From the IMG/VR virus record IMGVR_UViG_3300044515_000008, positions 1 through 54,654 of that record: a stretch of 54,654 nt of DNA, one strand, 5' to 3'. The notes under the pieces are model-generated. The model was not told the DNA's origin. It saw nothing but the letters and a program-made list of their open reading frames with translations, and did no database searches. Below, one piece after another: positions 39,309-47,468 of this stretch. The stretch comes from a virus. The position numbers were made by a program, and so were the translations under genes. Numbering within the stretch: position 1 is the first letter of the stretch; each line of letters starts with the position of its first letter.

Positions 39309-39742
39309 TCACCTTCTCGATTCGATACCGCAGACGTTGCAGCCTTTAGAGTGCTGGTCATTGAGCGCGCGTAGAAGTGCGTCGTATTCCCATAGCATCA
39401 ATGCGCGTACGTCCAGAATGGACATTGCGTAGTGGCGGCCGAATAGGGCTACGTCAACGATGCGGGACTCTTGTCGCTTTCGTCGGTCCCGCTGGTCAAA
39501 GGGACGGGGGTTTCCTCGCCGTCCTGCTCGACCTCGACGCGCATCTTTCGCGCCTGCTCCATTGTGTACTTTGGGTCATCGCGTCGGCCGACCGCAAAGG
39601 CAGTGGCAACCATCATCTTGCCTTGCGGCTTATCCGTGTTTCCGAGCCAACCGATAGGCTGCCCCGAAAGGTCTTCGATCATTTCGATATCCCCGAGCGT
39701 TAGCTCGTCGGGCTTAATCTTTAGGACGTTGTCGCCGGTCAC
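39309..39742 (-). CDS. Tail assembly chaperone, -1 frameshift product
   Basis: The frame -1 to the 97-residue chaperone stays open from GGA-AAC-CCC-CGT through to the TGA at 39309 and reads RIVDVALFGRHYAMSILDVR, then LMLWEYDALLRALNDQ. There is no good start of its own. As in the lambda G/GT arrangement, it is expected as a frameshift extension. A slip on GAA-ACC-CCC (near 39510) is a candidate; the exact site is not certain. Confidence 0.7.
39449..39742 (-). CDS. Tail assembly chaperone (G-like)
   Basis: 97 residues. LTLGDIEMIEDLSGQPIGWL and YTMEQARKMRVEVEQDG are typical of actinophage tail assembly chaperones that bind the tape measure. Located directly before the tape measure gene. Confidence 0.82.
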   Translation of the reverse strand: MTGDNVLKIKPDELTLGDIEMIEDLSGQPIGWLGNTDKPQGKMMVATAFAVGRRDDPKYTMEQARKMRVEVEQDGEETPVPLTSGTDESDKSPASLT

Positions 39743-40152
39743 TTGAAACCTACCCTTGCCGCTATTGTGTCAATGACCTTGCCCGCGTCTTCGTAAAACT
39801 TCTCACGGTGGGCGGTCACTGCTGGGAACATAAAAGGCTTAGGCACCATTGGCACCCACTTGTTCGTACCGAAGAGTGGGTGCCTGCCGCCGAACTCGTT
39901 TGGCCGCGCGGCTGGATCATTGTTGGTAATCATCGCGTCGCCAACGGACGTAACGCGGGCCTTCGTTGCCTTGGCCATCTTGCCGGTTTTCTTTGCCGCG
40001 CGGCCCTTGGCGTCTTCTGCGGTTTCCTTGGCTAGCTGTAGGAATGCTCTGCGGGATTCCTTGGCAGCGTCATTGCTAAATGCCCGCAAGTCGCGCATGA
40101 GCACGCGGATTTCCTCTTGCGTCGAAGGCGCAACACTGGCCCCACCGTGCAT
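39739..40152 (-). CDS. HK97 gp10-like head-tail joining protein
   Basis: 137 residues from the ATG at 40152. Helical charged N-terminus (SRRAFLQLAKETAEDAKGRA), basic middle (AKKTGKMAKATKAR), then NEFGGRHPLFGTNKWVP, the pattern of HK97 gp10-like tail-component proteins. Confidence 0.7.
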   Translation of the reverse strand: MHGGASVAPSTQEEIRVLMRDLRAFSNDAAKESRRAFLQLAKETAEDAKGRAAKKTGKMAKATKARVTSVGDAMITNNDPAARPNEFGGRHPLFGTNKWVPMVPKPFMFPAVTAHREKFYEDAGKVIDTIAARVGFK

Positions 40153-40165
40153 GCCGCCACCACCT

Positions 40166-41131
40166 TTACGGCGTGATATCCGTCGTCTGGTATTCGACCT
40201 TGATAGACAGGGTGCCGTTATCAATCACCTTGAACGGCAAAGCCTGCGTGACGATTGACGGCCCCGCGACCGTAGGGGTTTCCCCATCAAAGCGAACGTT
40301 CATCGTGATTTTGGTTTGGTACATGAAAGCGTTGGAGATCACCGCACCCGCGAACAAGAGCACCACCGTGGCTTCGGCGCCACTGATGAAACGGTTGTAG
40401 TTCGTGAGCCCGTTGAACTCTGTATCGAATGATCCGCTAAGGTCGCGCAACGCATTCTCTAGCGGCTGCTTACGGAAGACCGAACCGAGGAAATAGCGCT
40501 GGTCAGCGAGGTTGTTCGCACCCTTGAACGTAAGCCCGGTAACGTCACTGGCGACACCGCCAATTGTCACCGTTCCGTCAATGAAGCGGTAAGGCTTGTT
40601 GCCGGTCGGGTAAGACGCGACGGCGAGAGAGGTCGCCGTCAGTTCCTCTTGGCCAATGACGGTAACCTTCAAACCGGCAAAGTCGCCGACCTTGCAATCA
40701 AGGTCCCATTCTTTGATCCGGCATCCCTGATAGGTGAATGGCTGCGCGGTGTCGGTGATATCCGGCTTGGCAATCTGCGTAGTGAAAGACGTAGGCAACG
40801 GCCCCGGGGTGAACGTGTGCAGGTACACCAGCGGGTCTGTGGACACGGCGGGTTGTGTGGTGACCACCGTTCCAAGAGCCTGGTTAAACCAAAATCCCAT
40901 TCCCTTTGGGCGCATTTCCATATCCATCGAACCGGAGACGTCGACCTTGCCGAGTGCCCAGTTATCCGTTGTCAGAACATGCGACAACGAACGTAGGGAC
41001 TTGGATTCCATACGGTCCTGCGCACGCTTGAAACCTTCTGTGATGAAGTCATAGAACTTCGTCACGACAACGGGTGTCCCGTAGGTCGACTCAGCAACTA
41101 CGCCGACTTGCGCCTTATTAGAGACTGCCAT
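40166..41131 (-). CDS. Major tail (tube) protein
   Basis: 321 residues. N-terminus VAESTYGTPVVVTKFYDFIT and a conserved middle DLDCKVGDFAGLKVTVIGQE are typical of phage tail tube proteins; beta-rich overall. Position between completion proteins and tail chaperones supports it. Confidence 0.85.
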   Translation of the reverse strand: MAVSNKAQVGVVAESTYGTPVVVTKFYDFITEGFKRAQDRMESKSLRSLSHVLTTDNWALGKVDVSGSMDMEMRPKGMGFWFNQALGTVVTTQPAVSTDPLVYLHTFTPGPLPTSFTTQIAKPDITDTAQPFTYQGCRIKEWDLDCKVGDFAGLKVTVIGQEELTATSLAVASYPTGNKPYRFIDGTVTIGGVASDVTGLTFKGANNLADQRYFLGSVFRKQPLENALRDLSGSFDTEFNGLTNYNRFISGAEATVVLLFAGAVISNAFMYQTKITMNVRFDGETPTVAGPSIVTQALPFKVIDNGTLSIKVEYQTTDITP

Positions 41132-41312
41132 TGGCTACGCCTTCTTTTCGAATCGAGACAGCAGGCTTAGTCGTCGTCGAAAGCCACGCGTCTTGCTGCA
41201 CAAGCGTTAGCCCCACGTCGTCGGCAACCTCGATGGATTCACCGCGCTTGCAAGACACCGCGAGCGTGGGCACCTCGACCTCATCGTGAGGCCCTACGTA
41301 CTGGACATTCAA
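41118..41312 (-). CDS. Small head-tail region protein
   Basis: 64 residues, beta-rich (VQYVGPHDEVEVPTLAVSCK), overlapping the tail tube gene start by 14 nt. Equivalent small genes occur here in related phages; role unknown. Confidence 0.55.
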   Translation of the reverse strand: MNVQYVGPHDEVEVPTLAVSCKRGESIEVADDVGLTLVQQDAWLSTTTKPAVSIRKEGVANGSL

Positions 41313-41323
41313 GGGGTATTCCT

Positions 41324-41614
41324 TTAGCTAGTAAGGTTAAGGATCAGCGTATTGACTGCCCCTTGAATGACGGCATCGGATGATGCGGCCGTAATCGCTG
41401 GCGCCGAGGCAAGCGCCCACGCGGCCGTATCTACCATTCCGTTGGGCGTAGTGAGAATGGCAAGCGCGATAGCCTGCCGCCTAACGAACGGATCTTTCAA
41501 TGCGGTACCGAGAGCTTCGCTGCGAATCCCGCGAGCTGCGGTCACCATTGCCATAGTCACCACGGCGCGAAAGTTTGGATCGATCGCTAGGGCCGCTTGC
41601 GTTGCGTAGCTCAT
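41324..41614 (-). CDS. Small structural-region protein (paralogue of 46079-46387)
   Basis: 96 residues from the ATG at 41614, which overlaps the upstream stop by one base (TGATG). Ala-rich helices; WALASAPAITAASSDAVIQG matches WSLATTPTITAASIDDDIQA of the 46079 protein. Function unknown. Confidence 0.6.
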   Translation of the reverse strand: MSYATQAALAIDPNFRAVVTMAMVTAARGIRSEALGTALKDPFVRRQAIALAILTTPNGMVDTAAWALASAPAITAASSDAVIQGAVNTLILNLTS

Positions 41615-42108
41615 CAGGCCGCGCTCAATCGCGCACGGCAAGCAACCTCGAATTGCACGCGGGCCGCCGCACCGTCCGACGTCTGCAATGGAGTGAACGC
41701 AATCCGGCCGGTGACTTGCGCCCACTGAACCGTGCCGCGTAGCTCGACGTCCGAATTAGGGACACCCGGCCGTATCATGCGTTCGACGGCGGCAACCATT
41801 CCAAAAGCGCGGTCACGTTCGGCTTTCATCACCTTATTACCGGACCGCGACACCGCTTCGCAAAAGATGGAAAAGTGTTCATCCTTTTCACGGCCTGGCA
41901 TGGTAATCCAATCCTGTGTCCCGTCGACTCCAGCGGCGCCCACGTCGGCAGGCACCGCGATACTCAGGAAAGTCTCATCCGATGGCGCTATGACGTACCA
42001 CCCGTCATAGACGGTGATCCCTTCGAGCGTGCCACCGACGACGGTCTGATCAGTACACATTCCCACGAGCGCATCGATGGCCGCCGGAATGGCGGACGAT
42101 TCAAACAT
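41614..42108 (-). CDS. Tail terminator-like protein
   Basis: 164 residues. VTVYDGWYVIAP-like start region, DEHFSIFCEAVSRSGNKVMK and VQFEVACRARLS end strand are typical for siphovirus tail terminators/neck proteins. Located between connector and tail tube genes. Confidence 0.7.
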   Translation of the reverse strand: MFESSAIPAAIDALVGMCTDQTVVGGTLEGITVYDGWYVIAPSDETFLSIAVPADVGAAGVDGTQDWITMPGREKDEHFSIFCEAVSRSGNKVMKAERDRAFGMVAAVERMIRPGVPNSDVELRGTVQWAQVTGRIAFTPLQTSDGAAARVQFEVACRARLSAA

Positions 42109-42942
42109 CTATCCCACCTTCGGCTCACGGGCGTACGGCAATAGCAATTCGATTGCCCGGTTAGGCAACGCGAAACCTAGGCCGGTTACTTGCGTGGTGT
42201 TGTCGTGTCGGGCGTCGACGTCGTCGACGAACGGGTGTAGCGATGGCAGTCCCATAGTCCCGTTCTGCACAGACCAAATATGTTTCAAGATGATGCGGCC
42301 CGCGTCGCGGATAGCGGACGGTGTCACCGTGCGACCGGCGGTGAACGTCACACGTAGCGGCCCCACGAAAGCGTTGCCGTCCAGACGAAGAATGATCCCT
42401 GTCCCTAGGTCCACGTCGAGCAAGCTCACGTCATACGCGGTGCCGCTCGTCAACACGGGCACAATGGATTGCACGGAAATGATGGGCGTCTCGCGAAGCA
42501 CGATCATCGATCCGGTGGCGTGAACTTCGGCGACCGTCTGCCGCACCACCGGCCCTACGATGAATTCCACGGCCGCCGTGGTCGACTCGATAAAATCGCG
42601 GACCTCGTCGTCGTGCAAGTGGTTCGACAGATTCAGCGTGGCTTTCGCATCGCTCAAAGAGAAGAGCAACGGCGGCGCAATGTCGCGCACATCGAACGCG
42701 TCCGTGTGTGCGGACTGCGGACCGCTCGACGTCCACCGGACTCTGTACCGCCCGGCCGTCACTGGCGAATAATCGACCTCGTAAGTTCCGGTGACTAGCG
42801 GAGGATTGCTCACCGTCGGAACGGCGGTAGTCCCGTCTGGCAGCGTCACCGTGAGCGTGATCGTGTCGACGTTCGTTGGCTGGTCAAAGATATCCGTGAC
42901 AGAAACAGTCAGCGGCACGGCGTCGCCGAGATCAAAGGGCAT
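42109..42942 (-). CDS. Head-tail connector with N-terminal Ig-like domain
   Basis: 277 residues. Residues ~5-85 form an Ig-like beta-sandwich (DTITLTVTLPDGT, VTAGRYRVRWTSSG); residues ~90-277 match gp6-like connector proteins (LSDAKATLNLSNHLHDDEVR, HIWSVQNG). The N-terminal Ig module is an addition compared with the usual ~110-residue connector. Confidence 0.75.
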   Translation of the reverse strand: MPFDLGDAVPLTVSVTDIFDQPTNVDTITLTVTLPDGTTAVPTVSNPPLVTGTYEVDYSPVTAGRYRVRWTSSGPQSAHTDAFDVRDIAPPLLFSLSDAKATLNLSNHLHDDEVRDFIESTTAAVEFIVGPVVRQTVAEVHATGSMIVLRETPIISVQSIVPVLTSGTAYDVSLLDVDLGTGIILRLDGNAFVGPLRVTFTAGRTVTPSAIRDAGRIILKHIWSVQNGTMGLPSLHPFVDDVDARHDNTTQVTGLGFALPNRAIELLLPYAREPKVG

Positions 42943-42948
42943 ACCCGG

Positions 42949-45261
42949 CTATCCGCCTTTCATTGATACTGCTGGACGATCAACGTTGTGCATAGCCGAG
43001 ACGGCCCGATCCACAAGGGACATACGCGGTGCATCCCGATCCACGTCCGTCATGAACCCCACTTGCGATTTCAACGTCACGTCAAAGGCAACGGCTCCAA
43101 CGAGCGCGCAACCCGCAACGGTCGTGATCACGATTCGAGGATCGAACGCCGAACCGGCCGACGTGCTGCCACCGTCCGCAACGGACACCGCCGCGACACC
43201 GTCCACTGCGGAACCGGCCGACAACCCGGCACCGGCCGGGGCACCGACAGACGTACTCGTCGTCACCGTCGCGTCGAGCGCGGCACCGGAACCACTGGCC
43301 GTATCCGTCGGCCACACCGTCACGGTTGTGGCGTCCACCGGGGCAGCGATCCCGACCGCGTATCCAGCCGCAACGGCGACGAACGCAAACGTCACCACGG
43401 CCGGATCATCGGCCAGTACCGAACCGGCCGCGCCGGTGTCGAGCACGCCCGTGGCCGGAGTGGCGTCGAGCGCCGCGCCCGTGGCCGTCGAGCCCGTGTC
43501 TACCGCCACGGTGCCCGGGGTGGCGTCGAGCGCGGCGCCGGTCGCCGACGGCCCGGTGTCGACGGCCCCGATACCCGGGGCGATGTCGTCCGCTAGCGCA
43601 CCGCCAACGGCATTGACCGCACCAACAGAAACCGCGCCTTGCGGGTCCCCAGCTTGCCCGCTACCGGACGCTACGTCCGCCGGTGCCGTAGCGGCCGTGG
43701 ACGTCGTCACCGTGGCGTCAGCGGCGGAACCCGTGGCCGTCGAGCCCGTGTCTGCTGCCCCGTTGGCCGGGGTGGCGTCGAGTGCGGCGCCGGTTGCCGA
43801 CGGCCCGGTGTCGAGCACGCCCGTGGCCGGGGTGGCGTCGAGCGCCGCGCCCGTGGCCGTCGAGCCCGTGTCTGCTGCCCCGTTGGCCGGGGTGGCGTCG
43901 AGCGCGGCACCGGTCGCGGGTGCTACGTCCGCCGGTGCCGTAGTGGCCGTGGACGTCGACACCGTGGCGTCGAGCGCGGAACCCGTTCCGGCCGGGCCGG
44001 TGTCGAGCGCGCCGGTTGCCCCGGTGGCGTCGAGCGCGGCGGCCGTGGCCGTCGAGCCCGTGTCTGCTGCCCCGTTGGCGGGGGTGGCGTCGAGAGCGGC
44101 GCCCGTTGCCGACGGCCCGGTGTCGAGCGCGCCGGTAGCACCGGTGGCGTCGAGCGCGGCGCCGGTCGCGGGTGCTACGTCGGCCGGTGCCGTAGTGGCC
44201 GTGGCCGTCGACACCGTTGCGTCGAGCGCGGCGCCCGTAGCCGTCGAGCCCGTATCGAGCGCGCCGGTTGCTGGGGTGGCGTCGAGCGCGGCGCCGATCG
44301 CCGACGGCCCGGTGTCGAGCGCGCCCGTGGCCCCGGTGGCGTCGAGTGCCGCGCCGGTCGCCGTCGAGCCCGTACCCGCCGTGCCGGTAGCACCGGTGGC
44401 GTCGAGTGCGGCGCCGGTGGCCGTCGAGCCCGTGTCTGCTGCCCCGTTGGCCGGGGTGGCGTCGAGCGCGGAACCGGTCGCCGTCGAGCCTGTACCGGCC
44501 GTGCCGGTGGCGCCGGTGGCGTCGAGCGCGGCGCCCGTTGCCGACGGCCCGGTGTCGAGCGCGCCGGTGGCCCCGGTTGCGTCGGCGGTCGCGACAGTCC
44601 CGTCACCCTGTACCGCGTTGGCCGATGTTCCGCTAGCGCCAAGGACTTCGAGCGAAACGATGGCGTATTTCTGGCCGGTGGGTGCGGTGAGCCCGGTGGT
44701 TTTCGCACCGGCCGCACCGGCATCGGAGTAGTACGCGCCATAGTTCGTTTCGTCGCCGGTGACGTCGACGTACGTCACTTCGCTTGCCGCGACATTGATT
44801 GTCTGCCATGTACGGCTAGCGCCGGAAATTTCGTTCCAGTCGGACGTTGCCGTGACCACAATGGAGTTTGCTTGTGTTGTGGTCAGGGACAATGTCGGTG
44901 CGCCCGTGGTGTTTGTCTTCGCGGTCGCGCCGATGCCGGATGATCCGGAGAACCGTAGACAGTTGTAGCCCCATGACGTTGGGCTACCGGTAATCGCTTG
45001 TGACAGGGTGAACGTTTGCGAGGTTGGGCACGGTGCCGTCCACACCGAAACGCGGCAATATTGGTGTACCGCAACGTCTTGCTTGAGTGTGTAGGTGAGG
45101 CTGCCACCGGTAGGCGTCGCCGGTGTAAAGGCCGTGCCGTCTGGCGCAATGGTGAAGATCACCAGGACATCACCGGCGACTACCGTCACCGACTCGGTTT
45201 TCGGTGTGGTGCTACCGGTCCATGTTGTCTCGTATTTCGCGACGAACGTAGGTCCGGCCAC
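42949..45261 (-). CDS. 770-residue repeat-rich virion protein (lectin-like head plus Ala/Thr/Gly/Asp repeats)
   Basis: Residues ~1-210 form a beta-sandwich-like domain (VVAGDVLVIFTIAPDG, WGYNCLRFSGSSGIG, YAIVSLEVLG), as in host-glycan-binding or decoration proteins. Residues ~215-610 are degenerate 20-residue repeats of ATGAALDATPANGAADTGST type, then ~160 residues of mixed sequence. It sits among head-completion genes, so a capsid fibre or decoration protein is likely. The repeats would let copy number change by recombination. Not collagen-like (no Gly-X-Y). Confidence 0.6.
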   Translation of the reverse strand: MAGPTFVAKYETTWTGSTTPKTESVTVVAGDVLVIFTIAPDGTAFTPATPTGGSLTYTLKQDVAVHQYCRVSVWTAPCPTSQTFTLSQAITGSPTSWGYNCLRFSGSSGIGATAKTNTTGAPTLSLTTTQANSIVVTATSDWNEISGASRTWQTINVAASEVTYVDVTGDETNYGAYYSDAGAAGAKTTGLTAPTGQKYAIVSLEVLGASGTSANAVQGDGTVATADATGATGALDTGPSATGAALDATGATGTAGTGSTATGSALDATPANGAADTGSTATGAALDATGATGTAGTGSTATGAALDATGATGALDTGPSAIGAALDATPATGALDTGSTATGAALDATVSTATATTAPADVAPATGAALDATGATGALDTGPSATGAALDATPANGAADTGSTATAAALDATGATGALDTGPAGTGSALDATVSTSTATTAPADVAPATGAALDATPANGAADTGSTATGAALDATPATGVLDTGPSATGAALDATPANGAADTGSTATGSAADATVTTSTAATAPADVASGSGQAGDPQGAVSVGAVNAVGGALADDIAPGIGAVDTGPSATGAALDATPGTVAVDTGSTATGAALDATPATGVLDTGAAGSVLADDPAVVTFAFVAVAAGYAVGIAAPVDATTVTVWPTDTASGSGAALDATVTTSTSVGAPAGAGLSAGSAVDGVAAVSVADGGSTSAGSAFDPRIVITTVAGCALVGAVAFDVTLKSQVGFMTDVDRDAPRMSLVDRAVSAMHNVDRPAVSMKGG
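43400..44640. repeat. ~60-bp degenerate tandem repeats within the virion protein gene
   Basis: About twenty units coding for the 20-residue repeat (GTGGCGTCGAGCGCGGCGCC core). Codon-level sequence is highly conserved, so the array recently expanded or is homogenised. Long open frames on the opposite strand here are by-products. Confidence 0.85.
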
Positions 45262-45280
45262 CGTCGCCCCTCAACTGTCC

Positions 45281-45574
45281 TTAGTAGATACCGATCCCGA
45301 GGAATAGCTTGCTGAACGTCCGGTAGTCGTATGCCGGTGTGCGCGTTGCGGTTCCCTCGAACACGGTGCGGAGCTGATCAAGGTCGGTCATTCCCGACTT
45401 GAGCTGCGCTACTTCCCCAACAGAGAATCCCATTGCGGTCAGCGTCACATCGGGTGTCCCGGCAAGGTACGCCGTGAATTCCTTAATTGTCTGAAAGAGA
45501 CTGAAAGCCTGTCGACCAATTGCGGCCGCTGCCTGATTAACTTCAACCTGCGTGACCGTGGCGCCGAGAGTCAT
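45281..45574 (-). CDS. Small structural-region protein
   Basis: 97 residues: VNQAAAAIGRQAFSLFQTIK and a C-terminal TPAYDYRTFSKLFLGIGIY. Helical. No family recognised. Confidence 0.55.
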   Translation of the reverse strand: MTLGATVTQVEVNQAAAAIGRQAFSLFQTIKEFTAYLAGTPDVTLTAMGFSVGEVAQLKSGMTDLDQLRTVFEGTATRTPAYDYRTFSKLFLGIGIY

Positions 45575-45590
45575 ATCTAAATCGTCCGTC

Positions 45591-46070
45591 CTACAGGGTG
45601 AATCGGAATAGCCCGTTAGCGGACCATACGATGGTGAATGTTCCGGCGGTCACAGACTGCGCGCCACCGAAGTAATTGAAACAAACACCTTGCTTGGCTA
45701 CTGGCGACGCGAGGGTGTTGTCATACACAAGGCAACCCATGACCCCGGCTAGTGTGACGTTGCCACCACCGGAAAGGTTGACACCACTAAAGAAGACGAC
45801 ACCGGCCGTACCTACGTCAATGGCAGGGGTGACCAGCGCGCGACCACCGGCAACCCAGTTAGTAGCGTCGGTAACTTCGTTGGCTGTAACCCATTGCCCG
45901 GTGTTGTAAGCCGTGGACGCCGCTGCGGCATTCTGGTCAGGGGTACCGGTGTTGTTGAACAACGCCACATTGAACGTGTCAACGCCAGAACCGGAAAGGT
46001 CGAACGCGGCAGTGTTGGCCAGCGCATCACCGAGGAATGAGCGGAAGATCTTACTAGCGGTAAAGGCCAT
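45591..46070 (-). CDS. Putative virion protein
   Basis: 159 residues from the ATG at 46070. Beta-rich with Gly/Asn turns (DTFNVALFNNTGTPDQ, NLSGGGNVTLAGVMG), ending TIVWSANGLFRFTL. Context suggests a head decoration or tail-related component. Confidence 0.6.
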   Translation of the reverse strand: MAFTASKIFRSFLGDALANTAAFDLSGSGVDTFNVALFNNTGTPDQNAAAASTAYNTGQWVTANEVTDATNWVAGGRALVTPAIDVGTAGVVFFSGVNLSGGGNVTLAGVMGCLVYDNTLASPVAKQGVCFNYFGGAQSVTAGTFTIVWSANGLFRFTL

Positions 46071-46078
46071 TAGGTCAC

Positions 46079-46387
46079 CTATCCAATAGTGACACCGGCG
46101 AGCAAGTCCCACATACCCGATACCTGCGCTTGAATGTCGTCATCGATTGAAGCCGCCGTAATCGTCGGCGTAGTTGCCAGCGACCAGGCGAAGTTACGCC
46201 CGTACATACTGGAATTGTCGAGCACCGCTTTGCAGAAGATAAGCCGTAGCTTATCGATCGGCGTAGGCGTAGTGGTCGCGAGAATCGCTACACCTTGAGC
46301 GGACGCGGTGCGCGCAACGCACGCCGTGACGCGCGCGAGGAAACCTGTATCAACGGCCAGCGTTGCCGCGTCGGTGAGTGATGCCAA
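46079..46387 (-). CDS. Small structural-region protein (paralogue of 41324-41614)
   Basis: 102 residues. Ala-rich; WSLATTPTITAASIDDDIQA mirrors the 41324 protein. The two flank the connector and repeat-protein block, so one may derive from the other. Confidence 0.6.
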   Translation of the reverse strand: MASLTDAATLAVDTGFLARVTACVARTASAQGVAILATTTPTPIDKLRLIFCKAVLDNSSMYGRNFAWSLATTPTITAASIDDDIQAQVSGMWDLLAGVTIG

Positions 46388-46390
46388 CGG

Positions 46391-46666
46391 TTATCCTCCC
46401 GTGGCCGTCGGTGCGTAAATCGCGCAATCCTGGCCGTCATCGCGCGTGGTGATCACGGACATAATCGGGCGGCCGTTCGCGTCGAGCTGCACTAGCTCGT
46501 CGCCGATGTAGTCTTCCCGCTCGACCGCCTCGACCTTTGCTCTCACACCGGCTTTGATCAATGGCGACATTAAGCCCGGGATATGCGGGCAATTGTGGTG
46601 CGGTAGCCGCGTCGAGTACGTCACTGCCTGCGCGTCACAATTGGGGCAGCTCCACAATGTACGCAC
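46391..46666 (-). CDS. Small zinc-binding structural-region protein
   Basis: 91 residues. CPNCDAQAVTY...HHNCPHIPGL near the N-terminus forms a zinc site; C-terminal beta-rich (IMSVITTRDDGQDCAIY). Similar proteins occur between capsid and connector genes in actinophages. Confidence 0.6.
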   Translation of the reverse strand: MRTLWSCPNCDAQAVTYSTRLPHHNCPHIPGLMSPLIKAGVRAKVEAVEREDYIGDELVQLDANGRPIMSVITTRDDGQDCAIYAPTATGG

Positions 46667-46671
46667 CCGAG

Positions 46672-46986
46672 CTACGGCTTAATGACGATTGTCGGATTGA
46701 CCGCCGTGGCGGTAGCCGTGGCCACCGGCAGTGCCGGAAGTTCCGTCCGCGTGGTCAGACGCTTCTCACCCGGTGTCGCCGTGGCCTGCTCGACGGGCGC
46801 GTTTTCCGCACGATCAAGCAACCGGCGCTGTTGTTCGACGTGCGTTGCTACGTCATCGAAGTAGTCTGGGAAACCCTTAAAGGCGGCATCATCGCTGGAC
46901 ACGAGTTGACCGGACGTCACAACCCGAGTCATTCCATTGACGTCGAATCCAAAGGGGGTCTTGCAACGCTTAATGCTTACAGCCAT
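46672..46986 (-). CDS. Hypothetical structural-region protein
   Basis: 104 residues from the ATG at 46986. VSIKRCKTPFGFDVNGMTRV, a helical middle with FDDVATHVEQQRRLLDRA, then an Ala/Thr-rich tail. Possibly head completion. Confidence 0.55.
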   Translation of the reverse strand: MAVSIKRCKTPFGFDVNGMTRVVTSGQLVSSDDAAFKGFPDYFDDVATHVEQQRRLLDRAENAPVEQATATPGEKRLTTRTELPALPVATATATAVNPTIVIKP

Positions 46987-46988
46987 TC

Positions 46989-47396
46989 TTAACGCCTCCA
47001 CCCGGCCGTACCGAAGAGCACCGCGAGTGCCCCAAAAATGCCGCCGGTCGTAGTTCCGGAACTCACGGCGACAAGCCGCGCGTACCGCTTGGGACCGACG
47101 TAGCCGACGTCCTTAGCCACGTCGTCGTCAGTCAGTGTCAGAGTGGGCGCGGTGCCGCCGACGTCGGTAGTTGCGGCCGTGGCCCACGTAGTGCCGTCGT
47201 CGGAATCCTGGACGGTAAAGGCGTGCGATCCGTCGGTGATCGTCGCGGTCTGAATCACAAACAGAATCGACTGATAGTCGCCGACCCCCGCCTGTAGCCG
47301 GTCGACGGTGTCACCGTTGACGGTGCCGGTTACTTTCGCGCCGGTCGCGGTCATTGCACGAATAGACTTTGAATTGTGGTAAAGCGAGCTGCGCAT
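46989..47396 (-). CDS. Putative head decoration protein
   Basis: 135 residues. Beta-rich (YQSILFVIQTATITDGSHAF, PKRYARLVAVSSGTTTG); directly downstream of the capsid gene, behind an attenuator-like terminator. Comparable proteins are decoration or auxiliary capsid components. Confidence 0.6.
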   Translation of the reverse strand: MRSSLYHNSKSIRAMTATGAKVTGTVNGDTVDRLQAGVGDYQSILFVIQTATITDGSHAFTVQDSDDGTTWATAATTDVGGTAPTLTLTDDDVAKDVGYVGPKRYARLVAVSSGTTTGGIFGALAVLFGTAGWRR

Positions 47397-47414
47397 GAGT
47401 TGGCATCCGTTCGG

Positions 47415-47456
47415 AAAAAAGTGGGGCCTTGACTAAGGTTCTAATCAAGGCCCCAC
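47415..47456 (-). terminator. Terminator/attenuator after the capsid gene
   Basis: 12-bp stem GTGGGGCCTTGA/TCAAGGCCCCAC followed on the minus strand by six T. It sits inside the late operon, so partial termination would give more capsid than downstream products. Confidence 0.85.
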
Positions 47457-47468
47457 GATTGGATCGGC

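Noticed and set aside
43400-44640. CRISPR-like array
   Set aside because: Repeats are contiguous, in-frame coding units with no unique spacers and no cas genes.
42791-44731. 646-residue plus-strand ORF
   Set aside because: It is antisense to the repeat-rich virion gene; the open frame is a by-product of the repeated, TAA-poor GC-rich units, and it has no family motif.
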